Assembly: GCA_949361645.1 (NCBI GenBank)
Contig: OX442426.1
Coordinates: forward strand, 620,001 to 684,000
DNA from: Spongilla lacustris
Taxonomy: Eukaryota > Porifera > Demospongiae > Spongillida > Spongillidae
Direction: 5' to 3'
Length of the DNA stretch: 64,000 bases
The notes under the pieces are model-generated. The model did not search any database. It saw nothing but the letters and a program-made list of their open reading frames with translations, and was not told where the DNA came from. Both the position numbers and the translations under genes were made by a program. Positions 1-11,069 of this stretch are shown here, piece after piece. The number at the start of each line of letters is the position of its first letter. Within the stretch, counting starts at the first letter, position 1.

Positions 1-855
1 CCCGAATGGATCCTTTGCGCTTCATAAGAAGGGGTGTTCCACATGGTTTTCTGAATTGAACTTGAGGGTGATTTGGATATTGTTTGTGAATGCAAGTAGG
101 TGGACAATTGCTAATATGATAGATAGCATTACATGAGGGGCAAACTACAAATCGTTCAAATTGTGGACATTTGAGATCAATAACCTTCTGACAGCCTTTT
201 AAACTTTTAGGACATATTTCCCAGAGGTTAGAAAGGAGTGTACCACCTTTTCCAAAAAACTTGAAAAAATTGTGAAAGAATTTAACAAGTACTGATATAG
301 CTCTGTTGGATATTCCAAAAGCAAACTGCCACATAATAATAAAGGTAAACAGAACTTTTATTGGCTTTTTATCTTCCATTCTTGCCACATCCTTTACAAG
401 AGATAATTAACACTACATCAGGCTATGATTATTTATTTTTATTTTACTGTACCTCATTTTCTGATTCTGAACTTGATGAAGAATTATCTGAACTCTGATT
501 GGTTAGTTGGGGGGGGGGGGGGGGAGTAGAGGAAAAATTATAATAGTAATAGTGATAGTTAATCAGACAACATCACATGAGAGAATGTAGTGATTATTGA
601 ACTGAGTGCGTATATGTGGGTTTGACTGCTGTGCTTGTATCCGTTGCAATCATCCTAGCATTCAAACTTGCAGCTTCGTATGGCTTATATTATAAGATGT
701 CAGAAGTGTCTGTTCACAATGGAGCAACTGAAATCACCGGGCGAAATGGATTTCACAATTATTGGTACCGTGACTCGGCAGAAAAATGGAGGCGATTGAC
801 CAAACCTGCAGCTGTACTTAAATTTGAGCATACTGGACAAGTCAGAAAAGGAGAA
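1..855. repeat. Direct segmental duplication, copy 1 (partner 2133-2990)
   Basis: Bases 1-855 align with 2133-2990 in the same orientation with scattered substitutions. The duplicated block holds part of the minus-strand EnSpm-like transposase gene, an acidic Ser/Glu/Asp exon (read on minus around 455-505) and an LTR copy (539-695) followed by about 150 bp of gypsy internal sequence. Both copies carry the LTR at the same place, so the duplication came after the retrotransposon insertion. The left end is cut by the window. The small open frame at 616-867 lies in the LTR and its flank and is not a gene. Confidence 0.85.
539..695 (+). repeat. Solo/partial gypsy LTR inside duplicated block
   Basis: About 150 bp matching the two LTRs at 2650-2795 and 4237-4382, with the first bases changed (TATAATAG instead of TGTAATAG). 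It is followed by the same internal leader as the second copy up to about 855. It came with the segmental duplication rather than by a new insertion. Confidence 0.75.
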
Positions 856-1279
856 ATGTTTTTATAAACTGTGTCTCAATGTTCTGCTTGTTTGTATAAT
901 AGATTGAACCTTTCAAAACTAAAACACCAAAAACTGTAAACTAGACCATTATCAAGAATGCAGTCACAAAGGTGAAGATGTAGATGCACATCTATTGTGC
1001 AATGTTCTTCACCATAAAATACCTTGCAAAACTGTGTCAAGTATGCATCAGCAGTAGCTATACATTCATTTGCTACAGTAGTACTTAAAAGAATGCTAAT
1101 GCTCTAACATAAAGCAGCCAGCACTGTAAATGGTCACTAGGCAATTGATCTTTTAGGCATACAGAGTATATTGTGATCCAATTTTTTCAATTGATCAGCA
1201 GCAAACTTAGCAAAATTTGATTCTATTTTGAGGGATAATCTACCATTTGACCTTGGTACACAAATCATAGCTGCAACAC

Positions 1280-2521
1280 TTAAAATTTTTTTAAGTGATG
1301 ACTTTGAGATAAGTTTTTCGTCCATCCAGATGCTAAGCATATGTTTAGCTGTACCCAGCAATAGATTATGCATGGGATCAATGGTGATGTCAAAATATGG
1401 AAGTTGGACAAGCAGCGAATATCTAACGCCATGTTCTGAAACAACTTGCTTCTTTTAGTTGGTGCATGTAAATAAAGTTCCGAGGAAACTTTGTACTCTG
1501 TGTTGGTTCTTGCTACCCATGAATCCTTATCATAACCAGAAAAATCTAATTTCTTTTCAGTTGAACTCCAGTTGAATTTTTTCAAACACTTAGAACAACC
1601 AAGTGCTGCACTGTGACCAGCAAAGCCACAAAGCTTTCTAGTTGTGGGGATATCACACATCACAGACAGAAGTGCCATACGAATTGGTATTAGTTGCTTT
1701 GTGCATTCATGCCACAATGGAACACCTTCCCAAAATTGTAACATATCATTTACAAAGGGACCCAAGTACGAATTCATTACTTTTTTAGGTTCAGAGGGGC
1801 CAGGGATAAGCCCAAGCAAGACTACATTTTCAAGTTTCATTCTTTCTTCCCGTGGCAAGTTATAAAAGAATATGTAAAGTGCACCTACTGAGTAATTAAC
1901 ATGCTTATATGGCTGAAACCAATCACAACCTAAGCCAATTGCTAAGTTATTTGGATTTGCCAAAAAGGGAGCCTCATTTACAGTGTGGAATTCTTTCCAA
2001 ATGTTTCCATCATAAATATCTGATAATAAGTTAGCACTTGAGCGTCTGGTGCACCACAGTTCACACTTTTCCAGAAAATTTGGACGATTAATGATGGTAC
2101 CAATTGCTGATTGCAAAGGTTGGTCTTTATAGCCCTAATGGATCCTTTGCGCTTTATAAGAAGGGGTGTTCCACATGGTTTTCTGAATTGAACTTGAGGG
2201 TGATTTGGATATTGTTTGTGAATGCAAGTAGGTGGACAATTGCTAATATGATAGATAGCATTACATGAGAGGCAAACTACAAATTGTTCAAAATTGTGTA
2301 CATTTGAGATCAATAACCGTCTGACAGCCTTTTAAACTTTTAGGACATATTTCCCAGAGGTTACAAAGGAGTGTGTCACCTTTTTCAAGAAACTTGAAAA
2401 ATTTGTGCAAGAATTTAACAAGCACTGATATGGCTCTATTGGATATTCCAAAAGCAAACTGCCACATAATAATAAGAGTTAAAAGAACTTTTACTGGCTG
2501 CTTATCTTGCATTCTTGCCAC
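1280..2521 (-). pseudogene. EnSpm/CACTA-like transposase, TNP2-type core, decayed
   Basis: Minus-strand reading gives a long coding stretch at 2116-1280 and upstream pieces at 2313-2120 and 2521-2288. The order matches the TNP2 transposase family: a Cys-pair segment (VVCLSCNAIYH), then RKPCGTPLL, then NRPNFLEKCELW, then GLGCDWFQPY, a YNLPREERMK segment, LIPGPSEPKK and the Cys pair GCSKCLKKF. These correspond to the family's usual 'D-F-NP', 'NLPP', 'L-IPGP' and 'CP-C' blocks. At least one frameshift lies near 2120-2145, where GYKDQPLQSAIG is needed to join the two frames. The C-terminal third reads into non-homologous residues after about 1400. Such transposases cut and paste DNA elements with short TIRs and 2-3 bp target duplications; I did not find the element ends. 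It is almost certainly inactive. Confidence 0.8.
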
Positions 2522-2990
2522 ATCCTTTACAAGAGATAATTAAATGCTAATTAACACTACATCTGGCCATGATTATTAATATATTTTACAGTACCTCATT
2601 TTCTGATTCTGAACTTGAAGAAGAATTAGGGGGTAGAAGTAAGATTAATTGTAATAGTGATAGTTAATAAGACAACATCACATGAGATAATCTAGTGATT
2701 ATTGAACTGAGTGTGCATGCGATTGACTGCTGTGCTTGTAACCAGTACAATCGTCCTGGAATTCGATCTTGTAGCTTCGTATGGCTTATATTACAAGATG
2801 TCAGAAGTGTCTGTTCACAATGGAGCAACTGAAACCACCGGGCGAAATGGATTTCAGTACTGCATGCTATTGTGACTCTGGCAGAAAAATGGAGGTGATG
2901 GAGACAAACCAGGAGCTCTACTTAAAAACACCATGCAGTCACTGAGACAAATTGTGCAGTCAGGATGGTCAGAAAAAAGAACACAAGTAC
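2133..2990. repeat. Direct segmental duplication, copy 2
   Basis: Partner of 1-855. It contains the upstream transposase exons on minus (2288-2521), the acidic exon remnant near 2590-2630 and the 5' LTR of the gypsy-like element. Confidence 0.85.
2650..2795 (+). repeat. 5' LTR
   Basis: 146 bp, TGTAATAG...ATTACA, matching 4237-4382 with several substitutions, which implies some age. Confidence 0.8.
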
Positions 2991-3960
2991 AGAAAGAAGT
3001 GCAAGAGTACTGGAATGTTAGGGACCAAAACAGATGAAAGGTGAACAGTTGGTAATACCTACTGGCTTAAGGACAGAAATGCTGAAATGAATACACATGG
3101 ATGGTAAAGTGCTCCCAGCATGCCAAGGAACTGATGTTTTGGCCAGGCATGTACAAAGCCATATAGAATATGGTGAACCAATGTGACATGTGTCAGGAGT
3201 ACAGAGGTTTGAACCAGAAGGAACCAATTATCCCTGGTCCTACCCCCAAACACCCCTGGGAGGAGATTGTAACAGATCTCTTCCACTGAAGGGATCATGA
3301 CTATCAGATTATATCTCCCGATACATAGAAATATGCTAGCTGGAGGACACAATCAGTAAATCCATAGTAACCCACACAAAATCTGTACTGGCCCGACATG
3401 GCATACCGATCATCATCAGAAGTGACAATGGCCTCCAGTACACAGCTGAAGAATACAACGTTTCACCAAAGAATGGGGTTATCCAGCACTAGACCACCAG
3501 TCCCTACCACCCACAGGCTAATGAACTAGCAGAAAAGTCTGTTCAAATCATCAAGTCCTTGCTAAACAAATCCAAAAAAAAAAACCCCAACCAAGATCCA
3601 TACCTAATTCTGCTAGAGTATCGCAACACCACTGTTGACAATATCGGCTCACCTGCACAGCTACTAATGGGTCAAAAACTTAGAGCAACACTTCCTGTTA
3701 CAGCCTCACAACTGCACACTAATGCACAAGTGCTCCACTTAAAAGTGGTATCATGATCAAGGAGCAAAACCCTTGTCAGAATTGAAGAAAGGTGATGAGG
3801 CGTGCATGCAAGTGCGTAACAAGTGGCTACCGGTAGTAGTAACAGTTGTGTTCAAGACACCACGCTCATATGTAGTAAAAAGAACCAAGTAAGGAACAAT
3901 CACTACAATGCCAAAAAAAACACAAGGTGAAACCAGCAAGGGAGGAAAAGGGGATGGAAT
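2990..3960 (+). pseudogene. gypsy-type integrase remnant
   Basis: Plus-strand frames give, in order, the end of the zinc-binding region (CDMCQEYRG), the core start with the first catalytic Asp (PWEEIVTDLF), the second Asp block (SDNGLQYTAEEY) and a downstream segment (YRNTTVDNIGSPAQLLMGQK, 3620-3680) typical of metazoan gypsy integrases. Reading needs several frame changes and passes stop codons, for example right after TDLF and in the third-residue region, so it is not functional. The tail (3780-3900) resembles the C-terminal chromatin/DNA-binding part (KKGDEACMQVRNKW). It belongs to the LTR element 2650-4382. Confidence 0.8.
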
Positions 3961-4236
3961 GGTACAGAACTAAAACAGGCAACACCAACAAAGGAAGGCA
4001 CAGACATGGGAGGTGATGTGCAGCCAGAGCACAAAGTGACACAAAATGAAGACCAACAACAGGAAAGCCTAACAGAAGAGGAAGATGATGTGACAGGTGA
4101 AAGGCAGTCAGTGCCTAAAGATCAACAAGCTCAGGAGCCGGAATCGGTTGTCAACAAATAACCAGGAAGGCCAAAAAAGTACAATGAAGCCACCACAAAG
4201 ATACACAGATTACGTAAAACCATAAAAAACGGGGGT

Positions 4237-4382
4237 TGTAATAGTAATAGTTAATCAGACAACATCACATGAGATAATCTAGTGATTTTTGAACTGAGTG
4301 TGCGTGCGTTTGACTGCTGTGCTTGTATCCGTTACAATCATCCTAGCATTTGATCTTGTAGCTTCATATTGCTTATATTACA
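4237..4382 (+). repeat. 3' LTR
   Basis: 146 bp with TG...CA ends, preceded by a polypurine tract. Confidence 0.8.
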
Positions 4383-4404
4383 ATAATAAAACAGTGATGG
4401 GGAG

Positions 4405-4535
4405 TTTGGAATTTACTAACATACCAGAAACTGTAGCTCCACATCTGTACAGGAGTCATCAGAAGCACTGGATGAAGTTTCACTACTAAGAAACGGATCT
4501 GCATCGACAAATTCGTTTCCAGAACAATAATCTGT
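4405..4535 (-). pseudogene. Acidic Ser-rich exon of the EnSpm-like transposase
   Basis: Minus-strand reading gives an open segment with FVDADPFLSSETSSSASDD followed by SCTDVELQFLV. An acidic, Ser-rich linker of this kind sits between the N-terminal zinc knuckle and the TNP2 core in animal relatives. It lies just outside the gypsy 3' LTR, so the retrotransposon separates it from the core exons. Splice ends are not certain. Confidence 0.5.
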
Positions 4536-4835
4536 ATGTGATAAATAAACACATCACATATATTTCTGTGCCATCAAGTGGACTTGAACATTATTTAGTC
4601 AATTGGGAGGGAATTCCTATAATACTATCTATGCTATAACTAGCTCTGATAAGTTACAGGGGCATGTTTGGACACACGAAGCAGTGAGATAAGAGAGTGA
4701 TGATATAAAACCATACTGTTATATTCCCCTTTACCTCTCAGCGCTTCCTATATCTAGCGAACTGAGGGCTAGCTATATGAATCAATATACATATATATAC
4801 GGTGCACACGTACTACAGTATGATATGAAAAATAC

Positions 4836-4977
4836 CTTCCGCAGGAAGCTGTTGTTTAGCTTCAAGAGAACTATCAGCTTTGGATGACGAATCTACTAGC
4901 ATTTGATGTTCAAAATATGTAGTTTTACACACGTAGTCCCCGCAGTGGTGACAGTAGCGTCGCTTGCCGCTCATTTT
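4836..4977 (-). pseudogene. N-terminal zinc-knuckle exon of EnSpm-like transposase
   Basis: Starts MSGKRRYCHHCGDYVCKTTY, with the CxxC ... C pattern and His that begins many animal TNP2-type transposases ('C-C--YV-KTTF--H'). It ends at a GT donor (GAAG|GTATTT, read on minus at about 4836). An upstream in-frame Met at 5007 is also possible. With 4405-4535 and 1280-2521 it defines a minus-strand gene of about 3.7 kb broken by the LTR element. Confidence 0.6.
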
Positions 4978-5039
4978 TTCACTTCGGAAGGGAGTGACTT
5001 GTATCACGTGATTCTAGCGTCAATAAAAGCGAGGACGCG

Positions 5040-5350
5040 GTACCGTGCAGTAGGGTTCGTCGATTACCGTTCATAAATACACGGATGCCGTCCCTAAACG
5101 TCTCCGTGAAATTTACGTGGAAGTCCGTCTTGATCGAAAGAGACGGGGCATCGTTGCAACCCGTCTCCGGATAGCGGTTTCGCTGTGTTGGGACATAGTA
5201 GTGCAGGCTGAAGAAACACCTGGAGTGGGAAGATGAACATTTGGAAATTCCAAATTATGTTCTAGGAAGGCTGCTTAGAAACGTACTTCAAGATGGACAT
5301 CCATCGACGGTTATCAAACACACTTTCTCGTTCTAAATATACGGGCAACT
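5040..5350. other. No recognisable gene
   Basis: Mixed-composition sequence between the EnSpm-like gene and the GTGC microsatellite. It contains short imperfect inverted motifs around GTCTCCG and CCGTCTCC near 5095-5170 but no supported feature. Confidence 0.4.
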
Positions 5351-5362
5351 TGCCATACAGGA

Positions 5363-5732
<370 letters not shown>

Positions 5733-5838
5733 TTACTATTTTAATGTCGTTTGTGGTATCGCTACGTACCGCGTAATTTGATATCGGTACGTGTATCCTT
5801 TTATAAATAATATGCTGGCCCAAAAAATTTTTATTTTT

Positions 5839-5868
5839 GGGGGGGGGGGGGGGGCTTAAGCCCCCCCA

Positions 5869-5903
<35 letters not shown>

Positions 5904-5905
5904 AC
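5839..5905. repeat. Poly-G / poly-C hairpin tract
   Basis: A run of G, then CTTAAGCCCCCCC and a long C run. The G and C tracts can pair around the CTTAAG palindrome. Confidence 0.8.
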
Positions 5906-5925
5906 CCGCTTACTACGGCCTTGCT

Positions 5926-6082
5926 CTCCCCCTAGCCAGGGTGGGAGGGATATCACACCCCCTCCCCCTGCCCAGGGTGGGAGGGATATCATGCACAGCT
6001 CCTTCCCCTAGCAAAGGTGGGAAGGATACCACAGCCCCTCCCCCTAGCCAGGGTGGGAGGGATACCGCAGCCCCTCTCCTAA
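5926..6082. repeat. Minisatellite, about 36-38 bp unit, 4 copies
   Basis: Repeats of CAGGGTGGGAGGGATA separated by CCCCTCCCCCTAGC-type linkers, with diverged units. Confidence 0.85.
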
Positions 6083-6886
6083 CTCATTCAGATATTTTTA
6101 AAAACCCTACTTTCTAAAATCCTACACACAGGCCGGGTAAATTAATATGTATAATTGCGACAGTTCACGCGCTTTGTATTTATGTATAAAGTGTTATAAA
6201 ATTGCCATGCGTCTGAATCACTATAACTTCCAAACGGTTAAAGCTATCGACGTCCTATTTTCAACACTTCATACCACACCATTTCTGTGTGCTAAAATAC
6301 ACTTTGGGGTCTTGCACTTGCTCCGTTGACACCTTGGCTATCTTGCAGTGTCCGATCAACACCTGTTCAAGGCCATACTAATGGGGTCTTGTAAAGGAGG
6401 GGAGATAGTCTCGTACCCAGACCCTCAACCGCAGCTGCGGATGGATTACATCACCGCTACGCGGAAAGAGGGTCTGGAGAAATTGCTTACTTTTTTGTGA
6501 CCATTGGGCGGTCCTTAATTAAATTCACTCATACCCCTGTCACGCGCTGCGGGTTGCAGTGCGGTGATGTCACCGCTTTCTTGACTTGAGGTTCTGCGAA
6601 CGAAATGCGTGTAATGTGCGCCAATGAAGCGCTAATAAATAACAGAAGAATATTGCACAGCAGTTCAGCAGGAGACTTGGTTCCGTATCTGCCTATAGCT
6701 AGTTCTGTGCGTACTACATTGTAAAAGACTGAATGTGTTTGTTGGCTTTGTATGGGCTGCTTTAGTTTATATGGAAAGGTAAACTGTGCAGCAGTTGGAT
6801 GATGTAGAAAAAGAAATTAAATCACGTGTTCAAAGTGGAGAAGGAATGGAGCTGGTTTCTATGTTCTCAGGACTAACTTCCAACTG

Positions 6887-7070
6887 CCACAACAACCACT
6901 CCCACATCAGACACAGCCTCACTCCCAGCAGCCACAACCACTCCATCATCAGACACAGCCTCACTCCCAACAGCCTCAACCACTCCATCATCAGACACAT
7001 GCAGCCTCACTCCCAGCAGCCTCAACCACTCCATCATCAGACACATGCAGCCTCACTCCCGGCAGCCACA
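6887..7070. repeat. Tandem repeat, about 42-48 bp unit, Gln/Pro/His-rich in one frame
   Basis: Four units containing CAACCACTCCATCATCAGAC and CTCACTCCCAGCAGCC. One plus frame gives a QPQPLHHQTQPHSQ period without stops. Whether it is coding is unknown; it lies between the left TIR and the RecQ fragment, on the opposite strand. Confidence 0.7.
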
Positions 7071-7124
7071 GGGCAGGCTCACTTAGAGGAACCTCAATCT
7101 CTTGCTCAGCAACCACTCACTAGC

Positions 7125-7440
7125 TTACTGCTGTTGCTCCCTTCTTAGTGAGCGCATCAACCTGGTCCTTCATCAATGCCCTTACTCACTTAGGGGACTA
7201 ACAACTTACTACCAAGATCGATCCACTCCTCCCCCTTTGCCTGTCAAAAATTGCTGGCAAAAGCCAGTAGCACAACGACTTTCCCGACCCAGTCGGAAGA
7301 CTAACGAACACATCCTGACCCATCACGAAACTTTCTATAACCAAGCGTTGCTCTGGAGTATCGCTATCGTAGCCAAGTGCCTGAGCAGCTAAACATACGT
7401 CCATGTTGAGCGCGTGACTTTCATGTATGAATTCTATCAT
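7125..7440 (-). pseudogene. RecQ-like ATP-dependent helicase, N-terminal fragment
   Basis: The minus strand encodes LGYDSDTPEQRLVIESFV (a RecQ motif-0/Q-motif-like stretch) followed by FVSLPTGSGKSLCYWLLPAI, which is the Walker A/motif I of superfamily 2 RecQ helicases, then a strand ending SILVVS. The expected next block continues after two in-frame stops as ALMKDQVDALTKKGATAVS (motif Ia region). A GTAAG donor-like site follows at about 7125, and motifs II-VI are absent. The start could be Met at 7440 or at 7407 (MDVCLAAQALG). The family unwinds 3'-5'; this piece cannot. It begins only about 35 bp inside the right TIR, so it belongs to the element. Confidence 0.75.
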
Positions 7441-7889
7441 AAATGCAAATCACCGCATGCCTGCAATTTGATTGTCCCGTTGAAAATCCAACGGCGGGAC
7501 CGCCCACTGGTCACAAAAAAGTAAGCAATGTCTCCAGACCCTCTTTCCGCGTAGCGGTGATGTAATCCATCCGCAGCTGCGGTGAGGGGGAGACGGGCTT
7601 AATTTTTTACATGTGCCCCCCCCCCCCCCCCCCCCCCCCCACCTTTTATACACTCGCGATCGCATCAGAAGGTGCCATCATTACATCAGTGGCTCCACCA
7701 ACACATGTACACTCCGCTTCACTGCACACTATACTACACTTCACATCATCAATAGCACTGAGAGATGACACTGAACAAAGATCCAGCACACAATCAAAGT
7801 TGATTAGCAACTTGGTTTAGTTGCACAGAATTTTTTCCCCGCAAAGATGCATGGTGATTCATCATTTGAACACATTGAAGGAATTTATA

Positions 7890-8032
7890 GCGTCCATTCC
7901 CCCTCCCCCACCCTTCCCCCTCCCCCTCCCTTCCCCCTCCCCCTCCCTTCCCCCTCCCCCTCCCTTCCCCCTCCCCCTCCCTTCCCCCTCCCCCTCCCTT
8001 CCCCCTCCCCCTCCCCCTCCCCACTCCCCAAG
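7890..8032. repeat. Polypyrimidine minisatellite (CCCTCC/CCCTTC)
   Basis: About 140 bp of CCCCTCCCTTCCCCCTCC-type units, purine-free on plus. Confidence 0.9.
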
Positions 8033-8049
8033 ACGAGGTCACCATAAAT

Positions 8050-8533
8050 GTTTTTAAATAGTGTAGATTCTAATCCACAGTAATTTACTACACACGCCGT
8101 CGCGTACGTGTTCGTGCCACACGTGGAAATGTACATTTAATGTTCGTAGGTACGTAAGACCCACCCCCGCTGCGTACGCAATCGGTTAACACTATTTGCT
8201 GCAATGCAGGATGTAGCTGACTGCACACCGTGTTATTCTACGTACTGCGTCAATGCTGAACAGCTATATCTATCAATTAACTATAATCTCATTTCAGTTA
8301 AGCCACTTACACTTAAAAAGCAGAAGGTATACTAGCGTCCACCTCTATGTTATTCTATGGCATAGAACATTTTTACCATTTATGTACCCCCATAATCGCA
8401 CTGCCTTAGTTCCGCTACAGCTTCCGCTCTTAACATTTGTGTTTGAGATTAATAGCTGTAGATGTCTCAAACGATATTTTCAGTTTCCTTCTCACCACTC
8501 ATCAACAGCTCGCCATGAGGCCTTTACTGCCCC
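8050..8533. other. No recognisable gene
   Basis: AT-balanced sequence with no open frame resembling a known family. The first bases (GACGAGGTCACCAT at about 8031) recur near 30013, suggesting a low-copy dispersed repeat. Confidence 0.4.
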
Positions 8534-8822
8534 TTGACCTTGCATCATCATATCCACACCTATCCACATGACCTTGCATCATCATATCCACACCTATCCA
8601 CATGACCTTGCGTCATCATATCCACACCTATCCACATGACCTTGCTTCATCATATCCACACCTATCCACATGACCTTGCATCATCATATCCACACCTATC
8701 CACATGACCTTGCATCATCATATCCACACCTATCCACATGACCTTGCATCATCATATCCACACCTATCCACATGACCTTGCGTCATCATATCCACACCTA
8801 TACACATGACCTTGCATCATAC
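8534..8822. repeat. 34-bp minisatellite, about 8 copies
   Basis: Near-perfect units with CATATCCACACCTATCCACA followed by TGACCTTGCATCAT; variants are CATCAT/CGTCAT/TTCAT. Confidence 0.95.
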
Positions 8823-8927
8823 TCTCTGCACATATTAGCACCATCACTGTTGGCTACTCTCAAACTGCATTCGTATAGGAACATATTTTCTGTCTAATTC
8901 GTTCCTCAAACGACAGGAAAGTGTATA

Positions 8928-9165
8928 TCTGTTATACATCATTGTCGATGAGGCATGCTTCCATGTAACACTGATATGATGTGGCCTTGCCCACAGCTTG
9001 CAGTTGTTTGTGCATTCATTGTTGTGGACTTGGGACAATTAATTGAACCCTTCTTCCTTGCTAGCTCATCTTACACTGTGTGTAATCACAGCTGTGATGT
9101 TCATTTGGGTGGCCATAGAGGAAGATATGCTTGTTTATCACCTTGGAAACAAACAGGATACCCAC
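8928..9165 (+). repeat. Dispersed repeat, about 240 bp, copy 1
   Basis: Shared with 10261-10503 (plus) and 30965-31212 (minus). The conserved core includes GGGACAATTAATTGAACC and TGTAATCACAGCTGTGAT. No coding signature; possibly a non-autonomous element whose ends I cannot define. Confidence 0.85.
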
Positions 9166-9239
9166 TGTACATGTGTGCAGGTGTGTGTGTGCATCAATAT
9201 AATTCATGGTGATCATTGATCACACTGAAGTCCTTGCCA

Positions 9240-9560
9240 TCACCCCTAGAGGGATCGCCCTGGGGGGGGGGCCATAACCCCCTTAGAGGGGTCACTCTGT
9301 GGTGCCAAAACTACTTAATCCATGCATTTCTCCTTGTAGCATGACCCCTCCCCCCCCCTTTTTTGGGGTTGAATAGTGCCCCTCCCCCATTTGTAATTAA
9401 AGTAAGTGTTATTAGGAACATGTGCCCCCCCCCTCTTTTACTGGTTGAATCGGCTGAAAGAGGACAGCCCCCCCCCCCCCCCCCCCCCCCCCCAACCTCT
9501 GTAGTCATATTCGGCTGTCAAATAGTGCCTGCCCCCGCCCCCCCCCCCCCCCCTTCCAGA
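9240..9560. repeat. C/G homopolymer cluster
   Basis: Several runs of 9 to more than 20 C or G (about 9260, 9350, 9425, 9468-9493, 9538-9552) in a GC-rich spacer; likely assembly-sensitive. Confidence 0.8.
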
Positions 9561-9889
9561 AATGCTGGGGGTGCCCATGCTTGGGTCCCCTGCAGCCATA
9601 CCAAAACAAAAAGAAGGGTAACATATTTGTCTGTATTTTTAATAATCTTTTTTATGTGTTGGTAGTTCCAGCCCATGTGGTGGTCTTTTTAATTGAGCCA
9701 GTCCACATCCATGTTTTCTTTGCTCAGATTGTAGTATGGGTCATGTGATGGGTGTACAGATTCTTCCCGGCCATCTAGGATGGTGGTAGGAGGCTCAAGT
9801 CGAAGATATGCCTATTCAGGACCAAGTTACATGATCCTGGTCAAGGACAGTTATGGAGTTGTACATGTGTGTGTATGCACATTGTCAAT

Positions 9890-10095
9890 GTACTATAATG
9901 GTCATGTGACCTAGGTGTAACAATCATGTGACCTAAGTGTAATTTTGACCTAGCTGTAATGGTCAAGTCTAATGACCACTTTGGGTCTGATATTCAGTTG
10001 GTGCTCACATAGTTGCCTTGTCACCAAGAAGGCAGTCATGTTCAGTTCCTCTGCACCTTGTCACCAAGAAGGCAGTCATGTTCAGTTCCTCTGCA
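9890..10095 (+). repeat. Dispersed repeat with 22-bp GTCATGTGACCTAG units, copy 1
   Basis: Units of TGTAATGGTCATGTGACCTA, then GTTGGTGCTCACATAGTTG and a duplicated 53-bp block (CACCAAGAAGGCAGTCATGT) at 10018-10090. The same arrangement is at 30665-30860, where the 22-bp unit has expanded. Confidence 0.8.
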
Positions 10096-10260
10096 ATTCC
10101 TAGAGTAGGCCCATCTTGATATCGTATTAATTTTCCCACATATTTCAGCAAGTGGAGGGGGGTGGGGGGGGGGGGGGGGGGGGGGGATATTTTACCTAAG
10201 AAGGCATTATCTGAGGGTTAGGTTAATGCCATTGTTAGGAGGAGATCATTTTCAGAGTTG

Positions 10261-10503
10261 ATCTGTTATGCATCATTGTTAATGAGGCATGCTTTCATGT
10301 AACACTGATGTGTTGAGGGTGTGGCCTTGCCCACAGCTTGCAGTAGTTTTTGCATCCATTGTTGTGGACTTGGGACAATTAATTGAACCATTCTTCCTTG
10401 CTAGCTCATCTTACACTGTGTGTAATCACAGCTGTGATATTCATTTGGGTGGCCATAGAGAAAGATATGCTTGTTTATCACCTTGGCAACCAGCATAGGA
10501 TAT
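10261..10503 (+). repeat. Dispersed repeat, about 240 bp, copy 2
   Basis: Closest to the minus copy at 30965-31212; both carry the GATGTGTTGAGGGTGTGGCC-type segment and flanking TATTTTACCTAAGAAGGCA. Confidence 0.85.
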
Positions 10504-11069
10504 CGTGTATGCAGAGATAGTATGTAACTGTGCATGTTTGTATTAGACCTCGTGGTAACTGTGATACTGTATATCCAGGGTTGCCATGGCTAGGCTGTGG
10601 TATCAACGTCTGTTGCATACAATCAAGAGATGTAATAATATACAAAATCGATATCGCTGAAATTATAGTATATAGACCTACATGTATTGGCGGATTTCGA
10701 CAAAGGGGTACCGGTGGCGCGCAAGTGAAGTCTCGCGGCGATAATACTTCGCGGGGGGGAGGGGGGGAGGGGGGGTTGGATGCTGTCATAGATCTCTTCA
10801 GGCCAGCCGCCTGAATCCTGATACGATAAATGATCGATATCCCCTAGCTAGCTCACGTATGATGATGTAATCCAGTGACTTTTACATGCCCGAGGGCGCC
10901 TGAGGCGTCTATAGGACCGTAGATACGCCACTGGTATAGTCTAGAATACATATCTGTTTAAACAAGCATGTATTATACGAGTGGAGCAGCGTGGGACATG
11001 GAGCATAACCATACTCATGGTATTCCATATCTTGATGGTAGTGGGTATACGCTTGGGCTTATCGTCCCT
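10504..11069. other. No recognisable gene
   Basis: Mixed sequence with one poly-G tract (about 10752-10780); no supported coding region. Confidence 0.4.

Larger units (their letters stand above)
2650..4382 (+). mobile_element. Short gypsy-like LTR retrotransposon, internally deleted
   Basis: Two 146-bp direct repeats, 2650-2795 and 4237-4382, both begin TGTAATAG and end ATTACA (the TG...CA rule). A purine-rich tract (AAAAAACGGGGG) lies immediately before the 3' LTR, as expected for plus-strand priming. The flanks TTAAT and ATAAT could be a 5-bp target duplication with one mismatch. The interior is only about 1.44 kb and keeps just the integrase end of pol; gag, protease, RT and RNase H are missing. 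It is inserted in the EnSpm-like gene between two of its minus-strand exons. Confidence 0.8.
6408..7602. mobile_element. TIR element containing a RecQ-like helicase fragment
   Basis: Left end 6408-6518 and right end 7474-7602 are inverted copies over about 110 bp. Both share the hairpin core CGCAGCTGCGGATGG...CCGCTACGCG and the inner GTAAGC...TTTTTTGTGACCA. The outer left end is AGTCTCGTACCCAGACCC; the right end is altered (read outward as AGCCCGTCTCC). Inside are a Gln/Pro-rich tandem repeat (6887-7070) and, on minus, a RecQ-like N-terminus (7125-7440). The same outer end motif bounds the element at 51004-51618. A clean target duplication is not visible here. Confidence 0.65.

Noticed and set aside
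616..867. 83-codon frame
   Set aside because: Lies in an LTR and gypsy leader; the homologous copies are not open.
2650..4382. Endogenous retrovirus
   Set aside because: No envelope region; the interior is too short and keeps only an integrase remnant, so an LTR retrotransposon is sufficient.
7195..7215. 12-nt GTAAG...TTAG mini-introns at the RecQ fragment (and near 42514)
   Set aside because: Removing them does not restore a clean family alignment; simple decay explains the stops.
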